This document shows positions 45,650 to 55,316 of a DNA stretch of 64,000 bases, piece after piece. Every line of letters starts with the position of its first letter. Positions within the stretch are counted from its first letter, which is position 1. The notes under the pieces are model-generated. The model did no database searches, was not told the DNA's origin, and worked only from the letters and a program-made list of their open reading frames with translations. The position numbers and the translations under genes are program-made. This DNA comes from Flavobacterium notoginsengisoli. Lineage in GTDB: Bacteria > Bacteroidota > Bacteroidia > Flavobacteriales > Flavobacteriaceae. Where the stretch lies: NCBI RefSeq assembly GCF_014207905.1, contig NZ_JACHLB010000008.1, positions 62,001 to 126,000 on the forward strand, given 5' to 3'.

Positions 45650-45721
45650 AAATTACTTTCATTAAATCTTTTTTAAAACTAATGAAAAATAATTAATTGT
45701 AAATATTTTATTACAAATAAA

Positions 45722-46699
45722 TTAAAATAGTAATTTAATTTGAGTTTTAATTTCCTCCACAATCAAACTCAAATCTAAACAATTTTGATGCGACCAAAGT
45801 TCACTCTCAATTTGATAATTTCTGATACAATTTTGACATTCGATAATTTCATGAGCATATCCTTTTCCTAAAGTTGGCAAAGTAAAAGTTGCTTCTTTTT
45901 CTTCATTTATAAATAAAGAATATCCATCGGCAACAAACCAAGGCGCATTTAATTCAATTCTACCTTCGGTTCCAGAAATAACGGCTTTCATATCAGATTC
46001 TGAAACTATAGAAGCATGTAAAATAGATTGAGCTGATTCGTATTGCAAAATCATAGAAGTCTGCAAATCAATATCATTTTTATGTTTTATAGCTTTCGCA
46101 ATAATCTCTTTCGGATTTCCTAATAATATATAAGAGAGGAATAAAGGATAAACGCCAATATCAAAGAGAGCGCCGCCTCCTAATTCTTTATCAAAAAGCC
46201 TTTTGTTTTCGGTTTCACTTCCGTGAAAGGCAAAATCGGCTTTTACGTAATTTATTTGACCAATTGCGTTATTGCTTATTTTCTGCAAAACATCTTGAAC
46301 CGATGGAATAAATCGTGTCCAAAATGCTTCCATAAAAAATTTATTGTGTTTTTTAGAAGCTTCAATCATTCGCTGAGCATCTTTATGAGATAAAGCCATT
46401 GGTTTTTCACATAAAACGTGTTTACCGTTTTCTAATGCTTTTATAGAAAGTTCGGCATGAGAATTATGTGGCGTTGCAATGTAGATTATTTCTACTTCTG
46501 GATCTTCAAAAATCAAATCATACGAATCGTAAACTTTTAGAGCATTAAACTTTTCAGCAAATTCTTTTCCTTTATTAATATCTCTAGAAGCGACTGCGGT
46601 AAGTTCTGCATCTTTTAGCAAAGATAAATCAGCCGCAAACTGGCTTGCAATATTTCCAAGTCCAATAATTCCCCACTTTATATTATTCTCTTTTCCCAT
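45722..46699 (-). CDS. Gfo/Idh/MocA-family oxidoreductase
   Basis: 325 residues. N-terminal Rossmann fold with IKWGIIGLGNIASQFAADLS, VEIIYIATPHNSHAELSIKA and the EKP motif HVLCEKPMALSHKDA, where the Lys is catalytic. The C-terminal domain has GGGALFDIGVYPLFLSYI. It would oxidise or reduce a sugar or related alcohol with NAD(P). The substrate cannot be told from sequence; trans-1,2-dihydrobenzene-1,2-diol dehydrogenase-like is the nearest group. It stands next to yifB and probably has its own promoter. Confidence 0.9.
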   Translation of the reverse strand: MGKENNIKWGIIGLGNIASQFAADLSLLKDAELTAVASRDINKGKEFAEKFNALKVYDSYDLIFEDPEVEIIYIATPHNSHAELSIKALENGKHVLCEKPMALSHKDAQRMIEASKKHNKFFMEAFWTRFIPSVQDVLQKISNNAIGQINYVKADFAFHGSETENKRLFDKELGGGALFDIGVYPLFLSYILLGNPKEIIAKAIKHKNDIDLQTSMILQYESAQSILHASIVSESDMKAVISGTEGRIELNAPWFVADGYSLFINEEKEATFTLPTLGKGYAHEIIECQNCIRNYQIESELWSHQNCLDLSLIVEEIKTQIKLLF

Positions 46700-46835
46700 T
46701 TTTAGTCAAATTCAGCTTTACAAAGCAACATGTTTTAATTCAATATCTAAAATAAGCCAAAAAACTATTTTCAAAAAAAATAAAACCGTTGTAACATATA
46801 TTTCATATTTTTAGCAACAAAATTGTAAATACTAT

Positions 46836-49835
46836 ATGAAAAAAGCCCTACTACTACTCTTTTTGAGCCTTTTTTTAACAAAAATGCATGCTCAAGACTA
46901 CTTCCCTGTTAATGAAAGTGTGCATAATAAAAGTAAAAATTACACTGTTTTTACTAATGCCACAATTTATGTTACTCCAACTCAAAAAATTGAAAAAGGA
47001 ACTTTACTTATTCAAGACGGAAAAGTAATTGCTGTTGGAACCAATGTTACCATTCCTAAAAATAGCATCAGTATAGATCTAACAGGAAAAACTATTTATC
47101 CGTCATTTATAGATATTTATACCAATTTTGGAATTGAAACTCCAAAAAGCAATCTTCCACCGGGAAGAAACCGAAATCAAATCTACGATACTAAAAAATC
47201 TGGTTATTATTGGAATGAAAGCATCAGACCAGAAGTAAATGGTTACGAATCTTTTAAATACGATCAGCCAAAAGCAGACGAGTTATTAAAAGCAGGTTTT
47301 GGAGTTGTGGGAACTCATGTTATTGACGGAGTTGCTCAAGGAAGTGGTGTTTTGGTTGCCTTAAATAATGAGGATAAAAGCAAACAGATTATTGCTAATA
47401 AAATTTCTAATCATTTTGCGTTTACCAAAAGTGCACTGACTAGTCAAGCGTATCCAAGCTCTTTAATGGGTATGATGGCTTTATTGCGCCAAATGTATTT
47501 AGATTTAGATTGGTACAAAAAAGGAAATTCTGAAACCAAAGATTTATCATTGGAAGCATTGGCAGCCAACGAAAAATTGATTCAAATATTTGCAACAGAA
47601 GACAAACTAAACAGTTTAAGAGCTTCAAAAATCGCAAAAGAATTTGGCTTAAACTATATTCTTAAAGGAAGCGGAAACGAATTTGAAAGAATTGAAGAAA
47701 TTAAAAATACGAATGCAAAATTCATTATCCCGATAAATTTCCCTGAGGCTTACGATGTTTCAAACCCTTATCTTTCTAATCAAATTGAATTGGCAGATAT
47801 GCGTTTCTGGAATCAGGCTCCAACCAATTTAAAAGTATTATCAGATAACGGGGTTGTTTTTGCTTTGACAACTGATAAATTGAAAAAAATAGAAGATTTT
47901 AAACCTAATTTATTAAAAGCGATTAAATACGGTTTTGATAAAACAAAGGCTTTAGAAGCTTTAACTACTGTTCCCGCAGCTCTTTTAGGAAAAAGTAATG
48001 AAGTAGGAACTTTAAAAACAGGCAGTTTTGCCAACTTTATTATTACTTCTGGAGAAATATTTGACGAAAAGACTGTTTTATACGAAAACTGGGTTCAAGG
48101 ATCGAAATTTATTGTAAATGATCTTAACGCAAAAGATATTCGAGGCAATTACGACTTAACTATTGGTAAAGACACTTACAAATGGAAAATTGACGGAACT
48201 GCTGAGGCTCAAAAATCTGATATCACAACCGCAGATTCTAAAAAAGTAAAAAGCACTTTCTCTATCGCTAAAAACTGGATTACATTAGTAATTAAGCCTG
48301 TTGATACGATCAAATCAAATTTTACTCGTTTGACAGGATTTATAGAAAACCAGCAAAATTTATCTGGCAAAGCAACTTTATCCAACGGAGAAGAATTGGT
48401 TTGGAATGCCGTAAAAACGAGTCCTTTTGTCGCTGTGAAAGATACTGCCAAAGCAGAAAAACCAAACCCTGTAATGCCTACAACGTATCCAAACGTTGCT
48501 TTTGGAGATACAAAAAAACAAACTGCTCAGACTTTATTATTTAAAAATGCGACGGTTTGGACCAATGAAAAAGAAGGTATTTTAACAGAAAGTGATGTCT
48601 TAATCAAAAATGGTAAAATCGCTGCTGTTGGTAAAAATCTTTCTGACGCAGGCGCAACTGTAATTGATGCAAAAGGAAAACATATTACAAGTGGGATTAT
48701 TGATGAGCATTCTCATATCGCAATCTCAAAAGGTGTAAATGAAAGCGGACATAATTCTACTGCCGAAGTAACGATTCAAGATGTTGTAAATTCTGAAGAC
48801 ATTAATATTTATAGAGATTTAGCTGGAGGTGTTACAATTTCACAATTATTACATGGATCTGCAAACCCAATTGGAGGCCGTTCTGCAATTGTAAAATGGA
48901 AATGGGGTTCTTCTCCAGAAGAAATGTTATATAAAAATCAGCCAAAGTTTATCAAATTTGCTTTGGGTGAAAACGTAAAACAAGCCAATTGGGGAATAGA
49001 TAATCCAACTCGTTTTCCACAAACCAGAATGGGTGTCGAGCAAGTATTTACCGATTATTTCCAACTTGCTAAAGAATATGATGAAAATTGGAAAAAATTC
49101 AATTCAGGAAATAAAAAAGGAAAAGCTCCAAGAGTAGATTTAGAATTACAGACTTTGGCCGAAATTTTAAATAAAGAACGTTTTATCACTTGTCACTCTT
49201 ATATAGAATCTGAAATTTTAATGTTAATGAATGTTGCAGAAAAATTCAATTTTAGAGTAAATACTTTTACGCATATTTTGGAAGGATACAAAGTTGCAGA
49301 TAAAATGAAACAACATGGCGTAGGCGCTTCGACTTTCTCAGATTGGTGGGCTTATAAATTTGAGGTAAACGATGCGATTCCTTTCAACGGGCCAATTATG
49401 CATAATGAAGGATTGGTTGTTGCCTACAATTCTGACGATGCTGAAATGTCTAGACGTTTGAACCAAGAAGCTGCAAAAGCTGTAAAATATGGTAATATTT
49501 CTGAAGAAGATGCTTGGAAATTTGTAACGCTAAATCCTGCAAAACTTTTACATATTGACGACAAAGTAGGAAGTTTGAAAGTTGGTAAAGATGCTGATGT
49601 AGTTTTATGGAGCGAAAATCCATTATCTATTTATGCTAAAGCTGAAAAAACAATTATCGAAGGTGTAGTTTATTTTGACATTGAAAAAGATGCCGAAAAA
49701 CAAACTGCAATCAGCAAAGAAAGAAATGAATTGATTGGCCAAATGCTGCAAGAAAAAAATAAAGGAAACAGCACGCAACAGCCAACTAGAAAAGAGAAAA
49801 AAGAATATCACTGTGATACTCTAGAACAATGGTAG
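46836..49835 (+). CDS. Secreted two-domain amidohydrolase
   Basis: 999 residues with a signal peptide (about 1-19, KMHAQ). It holds two amidohydrolase-fold halves. The first (about 38-430) has FTNATIYVTPTQKIEKGTLL but lacks the HxH metal pair (PSFIDIYTNFG in its place), so it is probably inactive. The second (about 565-975) has GIIDEHSHIAIS, later HSYIES, THILEG and NSDDAEMSRR, a proper metal site. Flavobacteria often carry this gene with a second amidohydrolase, as here (37 bases to the next start). Probably a periplasmic imidazolonepropionase-like or peptidase-like hydrolase of unknown substrate. Confidence 0.88.
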   Translation: MKKALLLLFLSLFLTKMHAQDYFPVNESVHNKSKNYTVFTNATIYVTPTQKIEKGTLLIQDGKVIAVGTNVTIPKNSISIDLTGKTIYPSFIDIYTNFGIETPKSNLPPGRNRNQIYDTKKSGYYWNESIRPEVNGYESFKYDQPKADELLKAGFGVVGTHVIDGVAQGSGVLVALNNEDKSKQIIANKISNHFAFTKSALTSQAYPSSLMGMMALLRQMYLDLDWYKKGNSETKDLSLEALAANEKLIQIFATEDKLNSLRASKIAKEFGLNYILKGSGNEFERIEEIKNTNAKFIIPINFPEAYDVSNPYLSNQIELADMRFWNQAPTNLKVLSDNGVVFALTTDKLKKIEDFKPNLLKAIKYGFDKTKALEALTTVPAALLGKSNEVGTLKTGSFANFIITSGEIFDEKTVLYENWVQGSKFIVNDLNAKDIRGNYDLTIGKDTYKWKIDGTAEAQKSDITTADSKKVKSTFSIAKNWITLVIKPVDTIKSNFTRLTGFIENQQNLSGKATLSNGEELVWNAVKTSPFVAVKDTAKAEKPNPVMPTTYPNVAFGDTKKQTAQTLLFKNATVWTNEKEGILTESDVLIKNGKIAAVGKNLSDAGATVIDAKGKHITSGIIDEHSHIAISKGVNESGHNSTAEVTIQDVVNSEDINIYRDLAGGVTISQLLHGSANPIGGRSAIVKWKWGSSPEEMLYKNQPKFIKFALGENVKQANWGIDNPTRFPQTRMGVEQVFTDYFQLAKEYDENWKKFNSGNKKGKAPRVDLELQTLAEILNKERFITCHSYIESEILMLMNVAEKFNFRVNTFTHILEGYKVADKMKQHGVGASTFSDWWAYKFEVNDAIPFNGPIMHNEGLVVAYNSDDAEMSRRLNQEAAKAVKYGNISEEDAWKFVTLNPAKLLHIDDKVGSLKVGKDADVVLWSENPLSIYAKAEKTIIEGVVYFDIEKDAEKQTAISKERNELIGQMLQEKNKGNSTQQPTRKEKKEYHCDTLEQW

Positions 49836-49872
49836 GAACTTTAGGAAATTCATAATGATTAAAAGAGAAAAG

Positions 49873-51180
49873 ATGATACATAAAAATATATTTAAGCTGT
49901 TTTTACTAGTTTGTGCTTCGGCTCAGCTTAATGCTCAGCAGATCCCAGCTCCGAAACAATCCAAATCGGTTTTAATATTAAACGCGACGGCTCACTTAGG
50001 AAACGGGACAATTATTGAAAATAGCGCGATTGGGTTTAAAGACGGAAAATTGACATTAGTAGCCGATGCGTCGACGATAAGATTGGCCGATAACGCTTAC
50101 GATACTACCATTAATGCAGCAGGAAAACACGTTTATCCAGGTTTTATTTCGCCTAATTCCACTCTTGGTTTGGTGGAAATTGATGCCGTAAAAGCTTCAA
50201 ACGATGATGAAGAAATTGGCAGTTTTAATCCGAATGTGAGAAGTATTATTGCTTATAATTCTGAATCTAAAGTTGTAGAAACTGTTCGTCCGAATGGCGT
50301 TTTAATTGCACAAGTAACTCCAAGAGGTGGCAGAATATCAGGAACATCATCTATTGTGCAATTGGATGCGTGGAGCTGGCAAGATGCTATTTTGAAAGAA
50401 AATGATGGAATTCATCTGAACTTTCCATCTAGTTTTAGAAGAACTGGAAATTGGTTTGAACCTGGAATTATTGAAGCTAACAAAGATTATCCAAAGCAAT
50501 CAGAAGAAATTAATTCTTTTTTCGTCAACGCAAAAACATATAACCAAGCAGTTTCTAAAGAAAGAAATATTGTACTTGAAGCCACAAAAGGTTTGTTTGA
50601 CGGGACGATTACATTATATATTCATGCAGATGAAGAAAAACAGATTGTGGATGCAATACAATTAGCAGCAGATAATGGTATTAAGAAAATTGTAATTGTT
50701 GGCGGTTTTGAAGCTTATAAAGCGGCATCGACTCTACAGAAATACAATGTTGGTGTTTTATTAAGACGTGTTCACGATATGCCGACGAGCGCAGACCAAG
50801 ATGTTAACTTACCTTATAAAATGGCTAAAATATTAACTGATAAAGGTATTCTAGTAGGTTTAGAAAACAGCGGTGATAACGAACGTATGGGCGCTAGAAA
50901 TCTTCCGTTTCTCGCTGGAACTTGTGCCGCTTTTGGTTTAGACAAAGAAAAAGCAGTTCAATTAATTACATCAAACACCGCTAAACTATTAGGAATTGAT
51001 GCTATCTGCGGTACTTTAGAAACAGGTAAAGACGCTACTTTATTTATTTCTGAAGGTGATGCGCTAGATATGAGAACAAACAAACTCTCTACAGCATTTA
51101 TTCAAGGAAGAAATATCAATTTAGAAACTTTTCAAGTTAAGCTTAGCAATAAATTCAAAGCAAAATACAACCAGAAATAG
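49873..51180 (+). CDS. Secreted amidohydrolase-like protein
   Basis: About 435 residues from MIHKNIFKLFLLVCASAQLN, a signal peptide ending NAQ; an ATG six codons upstream would spoil it. The amidohydrolase fold has SVLILNATAHLGNGTIIENS at the start and the typical C-terminal TAKLLGIDAICGTLETGKDA. The first metal site reads YPGFISPNSTLG, with no HxH, so like the first half of its neighbour it may be a non-catalytic partner. Co-transcribed with the upstream gene; together they look like a two-subunit periplasmic complex. Confidence 0.85.
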   Translation: MIHKNIFKLFLLVCASAQLNAQQIPAPKQSKSVLILNATAHLGNGTIIENSAIGFKDGKLTLVADASTIRLADNAYDTTINAAGKHVYPGFISPNSTLGLVEIDAVKASNDDEEIGSFNPNVRSIIAYNSESKVVETVRPNGVLIAQVTPRGGRISGTSSIVQLDAWSWQDAILKENDGIHLNFPSSFRRTGNWFEPGIIEANKDYPKQSEEINSFFVNAKTYNQAVSKERNIVLEATKGLFDGTITLYIHADEEKQIVDAIQLAADNGIKKIVIVGGFEAYKAASTLQKYNVGVLLRRVHDMPTSADQDVNLPYKMAKILTDKGILVGLENSGDNERMGARNLPFLAGTCAAFGLDKEKAVQLITSNTAKLLGIDAICGTLETGKDATLFISEGDALDMRTNKLSTAFIQGRNINLETFQVKLSNKFKAKYNQK

Positions 51181-51200
51181 TCTCAAAACTTCAATTTAAA

Positions 51201-51240
51201 AATGGCATCAGACGTTTATTCGTTTGATGTCATTTTCTTT
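51201..51240 (+). terminator. Intrinsic terminator after the amidohydrolase operon
   Basis: Stem AATGGCATCAGACG/CGTTTGATGTCATT around a short AT loop, then a T-rich run. Confidence 0.75.
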
Positions 51241-51412
51241 TAGAAAAACAATTGTTTTTAGAAAATCACAAAGAATACTGCAATAAATATTCAAAAACAC
51301 CTAATTATTACCTTAAATAAAGGCTCAAAAGTGGCAAAAAACACAAACCGACTCCATTTTCGATTAAGAAATTGTAAATTTTAAGTCATTTTTAACACAT
51401 ACACTCAAAACT

Positions 51413-51475
51413 GAGGGGGTTAAAATGAAAAATTAACAAAAATTAAACAGCAGACTATATTTTTTTAGGGGGTAT
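51413..51475 (+). promoter_or_regulatory. Two G5 direct repeats before amt
   Basis: GAGGGGGTTA (from 51413) and TAGGGGGTAT (from 51466) stand out in an AT-rich leader, 53 bases apart (about five helical turns), 100 and 46 bases before the amt ATG. That spacing suits a regulator bound on one face of the DNA; a nitrogen-responsive site is a guess. Confidence 0.4.
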
Positions 51476-51520
51476 CAAATCATTTTATACTTTTATCAAA
51501 AATTTTAAAACTAAATAACT

Positions 51521-52837
51521 ATGCGAAAAATTATTTTAAGTGTGATTCTTATCACGATTTTAGTACTAACCTTTATTTCAAACTTTATCATTGCAGATAA
51601 CCCAATTCCAGCAGAAGCTGTAAAGTTTGATACAGGAGACACCGCTTGGATGATCGTTGCAACTGCATTTGTATTGTTAATGACACCTGGATTAGGTTTC
51701 TTTTACGGAGGTATGGTAGGTAAGAAGAACGTAATTAGTACTATGCTACAAAGTTTTATGGCAATGGTAATTGTTACAATTTTATGGGTTGTTGTTGCTT
51801 TCGGATTAGCTTTTGGACCAACTATTGGAGGTATTATTGGTAATCCATCTACTAATTTATTCTTTGAAGGTGTTGGAACAAACACTGCTTGGAGCCTTGC
51901 ACCAACGATTCCTTTTATGTTATTCGCATTATTTCAGGCAAAATTCGCTATCATTACTCCTGCGTTAATCACTGGAGCATTTGCAGAACGTATCCGTTTC
52001 TGGGCGTATTTGTTATTTATGGTTTTATTCATCATTTTAATATATACTCCGCTAGCTCACATGACTTGGCATCCTGATGGAGTTTTCTTCAAAATGGGAG
52101 TTCTTGACTTCGCTGGAGGAACTGTAGTACACATGAGTGCTGGATGGGCTGCATTGGCTGGAGCTATTTTCTTAGGAAAAAGAAAAGTACAAAAAGCTAA
52201 CCCTGCTAGAATTACTTATGTATTATTAGGAACAGGTTTACTTTGGTTCGGATGGTTTGGTTTCAACGCTGGTTCTGCTTTAGGAGCTAATGGTCTTGCA
52301 ACTCAAGCTTTAGGAACAACTACTGTTGCTGCTGCCGCTGCTGCTATGGCATGGGTTTTCCTTGACAAAATCTTAGGACACAAATTATCTGCTCTTGGAG
52401 CTTGTATCGGAGCTGTTGTAGGTCTTGTTGCTATTACACCTGCTGCTGGTTTCGTAAGTATTTCTCATGCAATCTTTATCGGTTTATTCTCTGCAATTGT
52501 TAGTAATATCGTTGTGAGCAAATTCCCTAAAGGAAAAATTGATGATGCATTAGACGTATTTGCTTGTCACGGTGTTGGTGGTATGGTAGGTATGTTGTTA
52601 ACTGGTGTTTTTGCTTCAAAAGCTATTAACCCAGCAGTTGGAGACAATCAAGGTTTAATCTTCGGAACTCCAACATTGTTCATCAACCAATTAACTGCTT
52701 TAGTTGTGGTTTCTATCTTTGCTTTTGTTGCTTCTTATGTTTTATTCTTCATCGTTAATAAAATTACTCCTCTAAGAGTTACTGAAGAAAAAGAAGAATT
52801 AGGATTAGACATCTCTCAACACGGAGAATTCTTATAA
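51521..52837 (+). CDS. amt: Ammonium transporter
   Basis: 438 residues with a first hydrophobic segment (probably a cleaved signal) and eleven membrane helices. Family motifs: DTAWMIVATAFVLLMTPGLG, FFYGGMVGKKNVISTMLQSF, FDFAGG-like DFAGGTVVHMSAGWAALAGA with the first pore His, and FACHGVGGMVGMLLTGVFAS with the second. It brings ammonium into the cell, feeding glutamine synthetase and the gltBD enzyme coded earlier in the window. No glnK (PII) gene is adjacent. Confidence 0.97.
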   Translation: MRKIILSVILITILVLTFISNFIIADNPIPAEAVKFDTGDTAWMIVATAFVLLMTPGLGFFYGGMVGKKNVISTMLQSFMAMVIVTILWVVVAFGLAFGPTIGGIIGNPSTNLFFEGVGTNTAWSLAPTIPFMLFALFQAKFAIITPALITGAFAERIRFWAYLLFMVLFIILIYTPLAHMTWHPDGVFFKMGVLDFAGGTVVHMSAGWAALAGAIFLGKRKVQKANPARITYVLLGTGLLWFGWFGFNAGSALGANGLATQALGTTTVAAAAAAMAWVFLDKILGHKLSALGACIGAVVGLVAITPAAGFVSISHAIFIGLFSAIVSNIVVSKFPKGKIDDALDVFACHGVGGMVGMLLTGVFASKAINPAVGDNQGLIFGTPTLFINQLTALVVVSIFAFVASYVLFFIVNKITPLRVTEEKEELGLDISQHGEFL

Positions 52838-52867
52838 GAAATTAATTTTCACTTTCGCTTGATAAAT

Positions 52868-52905
52868 AAAAGGGGCTGTCTTTATAAGAACAGCCCTTTT
52901 TTTAT
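52868..52905 (+). terminator. Intrinsic terminator after amt
   Basis: Strong stem AAAGGGGCTGT/ACAGCCCCTTT with a T run, about 30 bases after the stop. Confidence 0.9.
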
Positions 52906-52944
52906 AATATAGTTATGAAAATATAAAGCACATCGCAAAAAATG

Positions 52945-53030
52945 TCGCTCCGCTGGAGCTTTTTAAACTCGTATTAATTATTAAACTCCTCTGGAGTTTC
53001 TCTAATAACAGAAATGAGTTTTTAAAGCTT
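52945..53030. repeat. Small inverted repeat 'CTCCGCTGGAG' element
   Basis: Two short hairpins (GCTCCGCTGGAGC and ACTCCTCTGGAGT) lie inside a larger inverted pair (AGCTTTTTAAACTCGT with ATGAGTTTTTAAAGCT). It resembles the other dispersed hairpin elements of the window. A weak leftward terminator (stem CGCTCTAA/TTAGGGCG, about 53038-53068), probably of dsbD, follows. Confidence 0.6.
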
Positions 53031-53135
53031 GCATAAAAAAACGCCCTAAAATTAATTAGAGCGCTTTTGTTTGAATTAATTTCAACCCCCAAGAAAATAT
53101 ATTATATCATTTAGAATAAAGATTTTAAAACCAGT

Positions 53136-53233
53136 AATTCTTAATTCTTAATTCTTAATTCTTAATTCTTAATTCTTAATTCTTAATTCTTAATTCTTAA
53201 TTCTTAATTCTTAATTCTTAATTCTTAATTCTT
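53136..53233. repeat. 14 exact copies of a 7-base tandem repeat
   Basis: AATTCTT is repeated 14 times without a mismatch over 98 bases, ending one base before the dsbD stop codon. It is a variable-number tandem repeat; there is no spacer structure, so it is not a CRISPR. Confidence 0.95.
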
Positions 53234-53234
53234 T

Positions 53235-55316
53235 TTATTTAAAATTAGAAATCCCTTCTTTTAGCCATTTTAAATATTCGTCAGCACTTACATAACTAAT
53301 AGTTGGTTTAGAAGTGTTCAAATTATTTCCTTCCAAATCTGTAATTACGTATAAAGGCTGTGTATTCGTTTTATATTTTGAAATCATAAAGTCTGTCCAT
53401 TTATCGCCAGTCGTAATGATTTTGTCACCTGAAGCTGTTGTAAATTGCTCTTCTTTTGGTAATTCACGTTTATCATCAACATAAAGAGAAATCAAAACGA
53501 CATCATTTTTTAGAATCGGTAAAATCGCTGGCTCAGACCAAACGTTGTTTTCCATTTTTCTACAATTTACACAAGCATAACCTGTAAAATCAAGCATAAT
53601 TGGCTTCTTAATTTCTTTCGCGTAAGCCAAACCATCTTCATAATCGTGGAAAACCATAATTCCATGCGGACCTAATTCTGCTCCTTTTGGAAGACCTTTT
53701 CCTGCTTCTGAAGAAACAGCTCCGTTTCCAGATCCTCCAACTCCAAATGGACTTTCACTATATGTTGGAGGCGGCGGGAATGCACTAATTAATTTTAAAG
53801 GCGCTCCCCATAAACCAGGAATTAAATACATTGTAAACACCAAAGTTAATAAACCTAAATAAAGTCTTCCAACAGAAATATGATGCGTAGGACTATCATG
53901 AGGCAATGTTATTTTTCCAAATAAATACAAAGTCATAGCCGCAAAAATAGCAATCCAGATTGCGATAAACACTTCTCTTTCTAAAAAGTGAAGCTGTAAA
54001 ACTAAATCGGCATTCGATAAAAATTTAAAAGCAAATGCTAATTCTAAAAATCCTAAAACAACTTTTACCGTATTTAACCAGCCTCCAGATTTTGGCAATG
54101 AATTCAACCAGCCTGGAAACATAGCAAACAACATAAACGGAAGCGCCAATGCAGTAGAAAACCCTAACATTCCAACAGCTGGAGCAATACCTCCATTTGT
54201 TGCAGCTTCAACCAGAATTGTTCCTACAATTGGCCCAGTACATGAAAAAGAGACAATTGCCAATGCCAATGCCATAAATAATATACCGATAATTCCACCT
54301 TTATCAGCTTGTTCGTCTGCTTTATTTGCCCATGAATTTGGAAGCATAATTTCGAATGCGCCTAAAAATGAAGTAGCAAAAACAACCAAAATCACAAAGA
54401 AAATAAGATTAAACCAAACATCTGTAGACAAAGCATTTAAAGCATCTGCACCAAATATTTTAGTAACAATTAACCCTAGACCAACATAAATTACAATAAT
54501 AGAAACACCATAAATAATGGCATTTCTTATTCCTGCAGCTCGCGTTTTGCTTTGTTTTGTAAAGAAGCTTACTGTCATCGGAATCATTGGGAAAACACAA
54601 GGTGTTAATAATGCAGTAAATCCAAATAAGAAGGCTACAAAAAAGATAGACCACAAACTTCTAGATGATGCAGCAGCGGGAATTTCTTCTTTTGCTACTG
54701 TTGCAGTTTTCTCAACTTTAGCTTGAGTTGGTTCTTCTTTTTTAACCGTATCTACTGCAATACCTTCTACTTTTGTTTCGTCAGCTTTTGCTTCTGCAAC
54801 AACAGGAACTTCCTCTATTTTAAAAGTTGAAGGAACGGCGATTGAAAACTTTTTACTTGAGTTGATACAAACTTCTTTACAAACTTGAAAATCAAAGTCT
54901 ACATCGACTGTTTTTAAGTTTGGATTTATAATTTTAATCTCTTGTTCGATATGTGCTTTTCCTTCAAAGAAAGTTTCATTTACTTCAAAAACATCGTTAT
55001 AAGCTGTCCTTGTTTTTCCTTCTTTTGCTTTTCCAATCAGCTCATAATTTCCTTTTTGATTCTTAAAAGAAATTTCTAACGCCAATGGTCCGCCTTCTGG
55101 CGTAAACTGCGAATACATATGCCAATCTTTTTCGATAACGGCATCAAAAATTAAAACGGCATTACTTCCTTTTTTTTCAATTTTAGAAGTCCATTTTACT
55201 GGTTCTAAAATTTGTGCATTTCCTTTTGCAAAAGCAAAGAAAAACAAGAAAAGTAACAGTAATTTAGTCCAAATATTTCTTGACAAACTTGTCTGAGGAT
55301 TTTGAGTAAAGTTCAT
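53235..55316 (-). CDS. dsbD: Thiol:disulfide interchange protein DsbD-like
   Basis: 693 residues. Signal peptide about 1-35 (FAKGNAQ). The N-terminal periplasmic domain (about 40-160) has two Cys in VCKEVCINSSK. The membrane domain of about eight helices (about 225-510) has LLTPCVFPMIPMTVSF and FSCTGPIVGTILV with its redox Cys pair. The C-terminal thioredoxin-like domain has GYACVNCRKMENNVW (CxxC). It carries electrons from cytoplasmic thioredoxin to periplasmic disulfides and cytochrome maturation. Its ATG overlaps the tilS stop (TAATG), so the two are translated together. Confidence 0.93.
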   Translation of the reverse strand: MNFTQNPQTSLSRNIWTKLLLLFLFFFAFAKGNAQILEPVKWTSKIEKKGSNAVLIFDAVIEKDWHMYSQFTPEGGPLALEISFKNQKGNYELIGKAKEGKTRTAYNDVFEVNETFFEGKAHIEQEIKIINPNLKTVDVDFDFQVCKEVCINSSKKFSIAVPSTFKIEEVPVVAEAKADETKVEGIAVDTVKKEEPTQAKVEKTATVAKEEIPAAASSRSLWSIFFVAFLFGFTALLTPCVFPMIPMTVSFFTKQSKTRAAGIRNAIIYGVSIIVIYVGLGLIVTKIFGADALNALSTDVWFNLIFFVILVVFATSFLGAFEIMLPNSWANKADEQADKGGIIGILFMALALAIVSFSCTGPIVGTILVEAATNGGIAPAVGMLGFSTALALPFMLFAMFPGWLNSLPKSGGWLNTVKVVLGFLELAFAFKFLSNADLVLQLHFLEREVFIAIWIAIFAAMTLYLFGKITLPHDSPTHHISVGRLYLGLLTLVFTMYLIPGLWGAPLKLISAFPPPPTYSESPFGVGGSGNGAVSSEAGKGLPKGAELGPHGIMVFHDYEDGLAYAKEIKKPIMLDFTGYACVNCRKMENNVWSEPAILPILKNDVVLISLYVDDKRELPKEEQFTTASGDKIITTGDKWTDFMISKYKTNTQPLYVITDLEGNNLNTSKPTISYVSADEYLKWLKEGISNFK

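Noticed and set aside
53136..53233. CRISPR array
   Set aside because: A plain 7-base tandem repeat with no spacers and no cas genes nearby.
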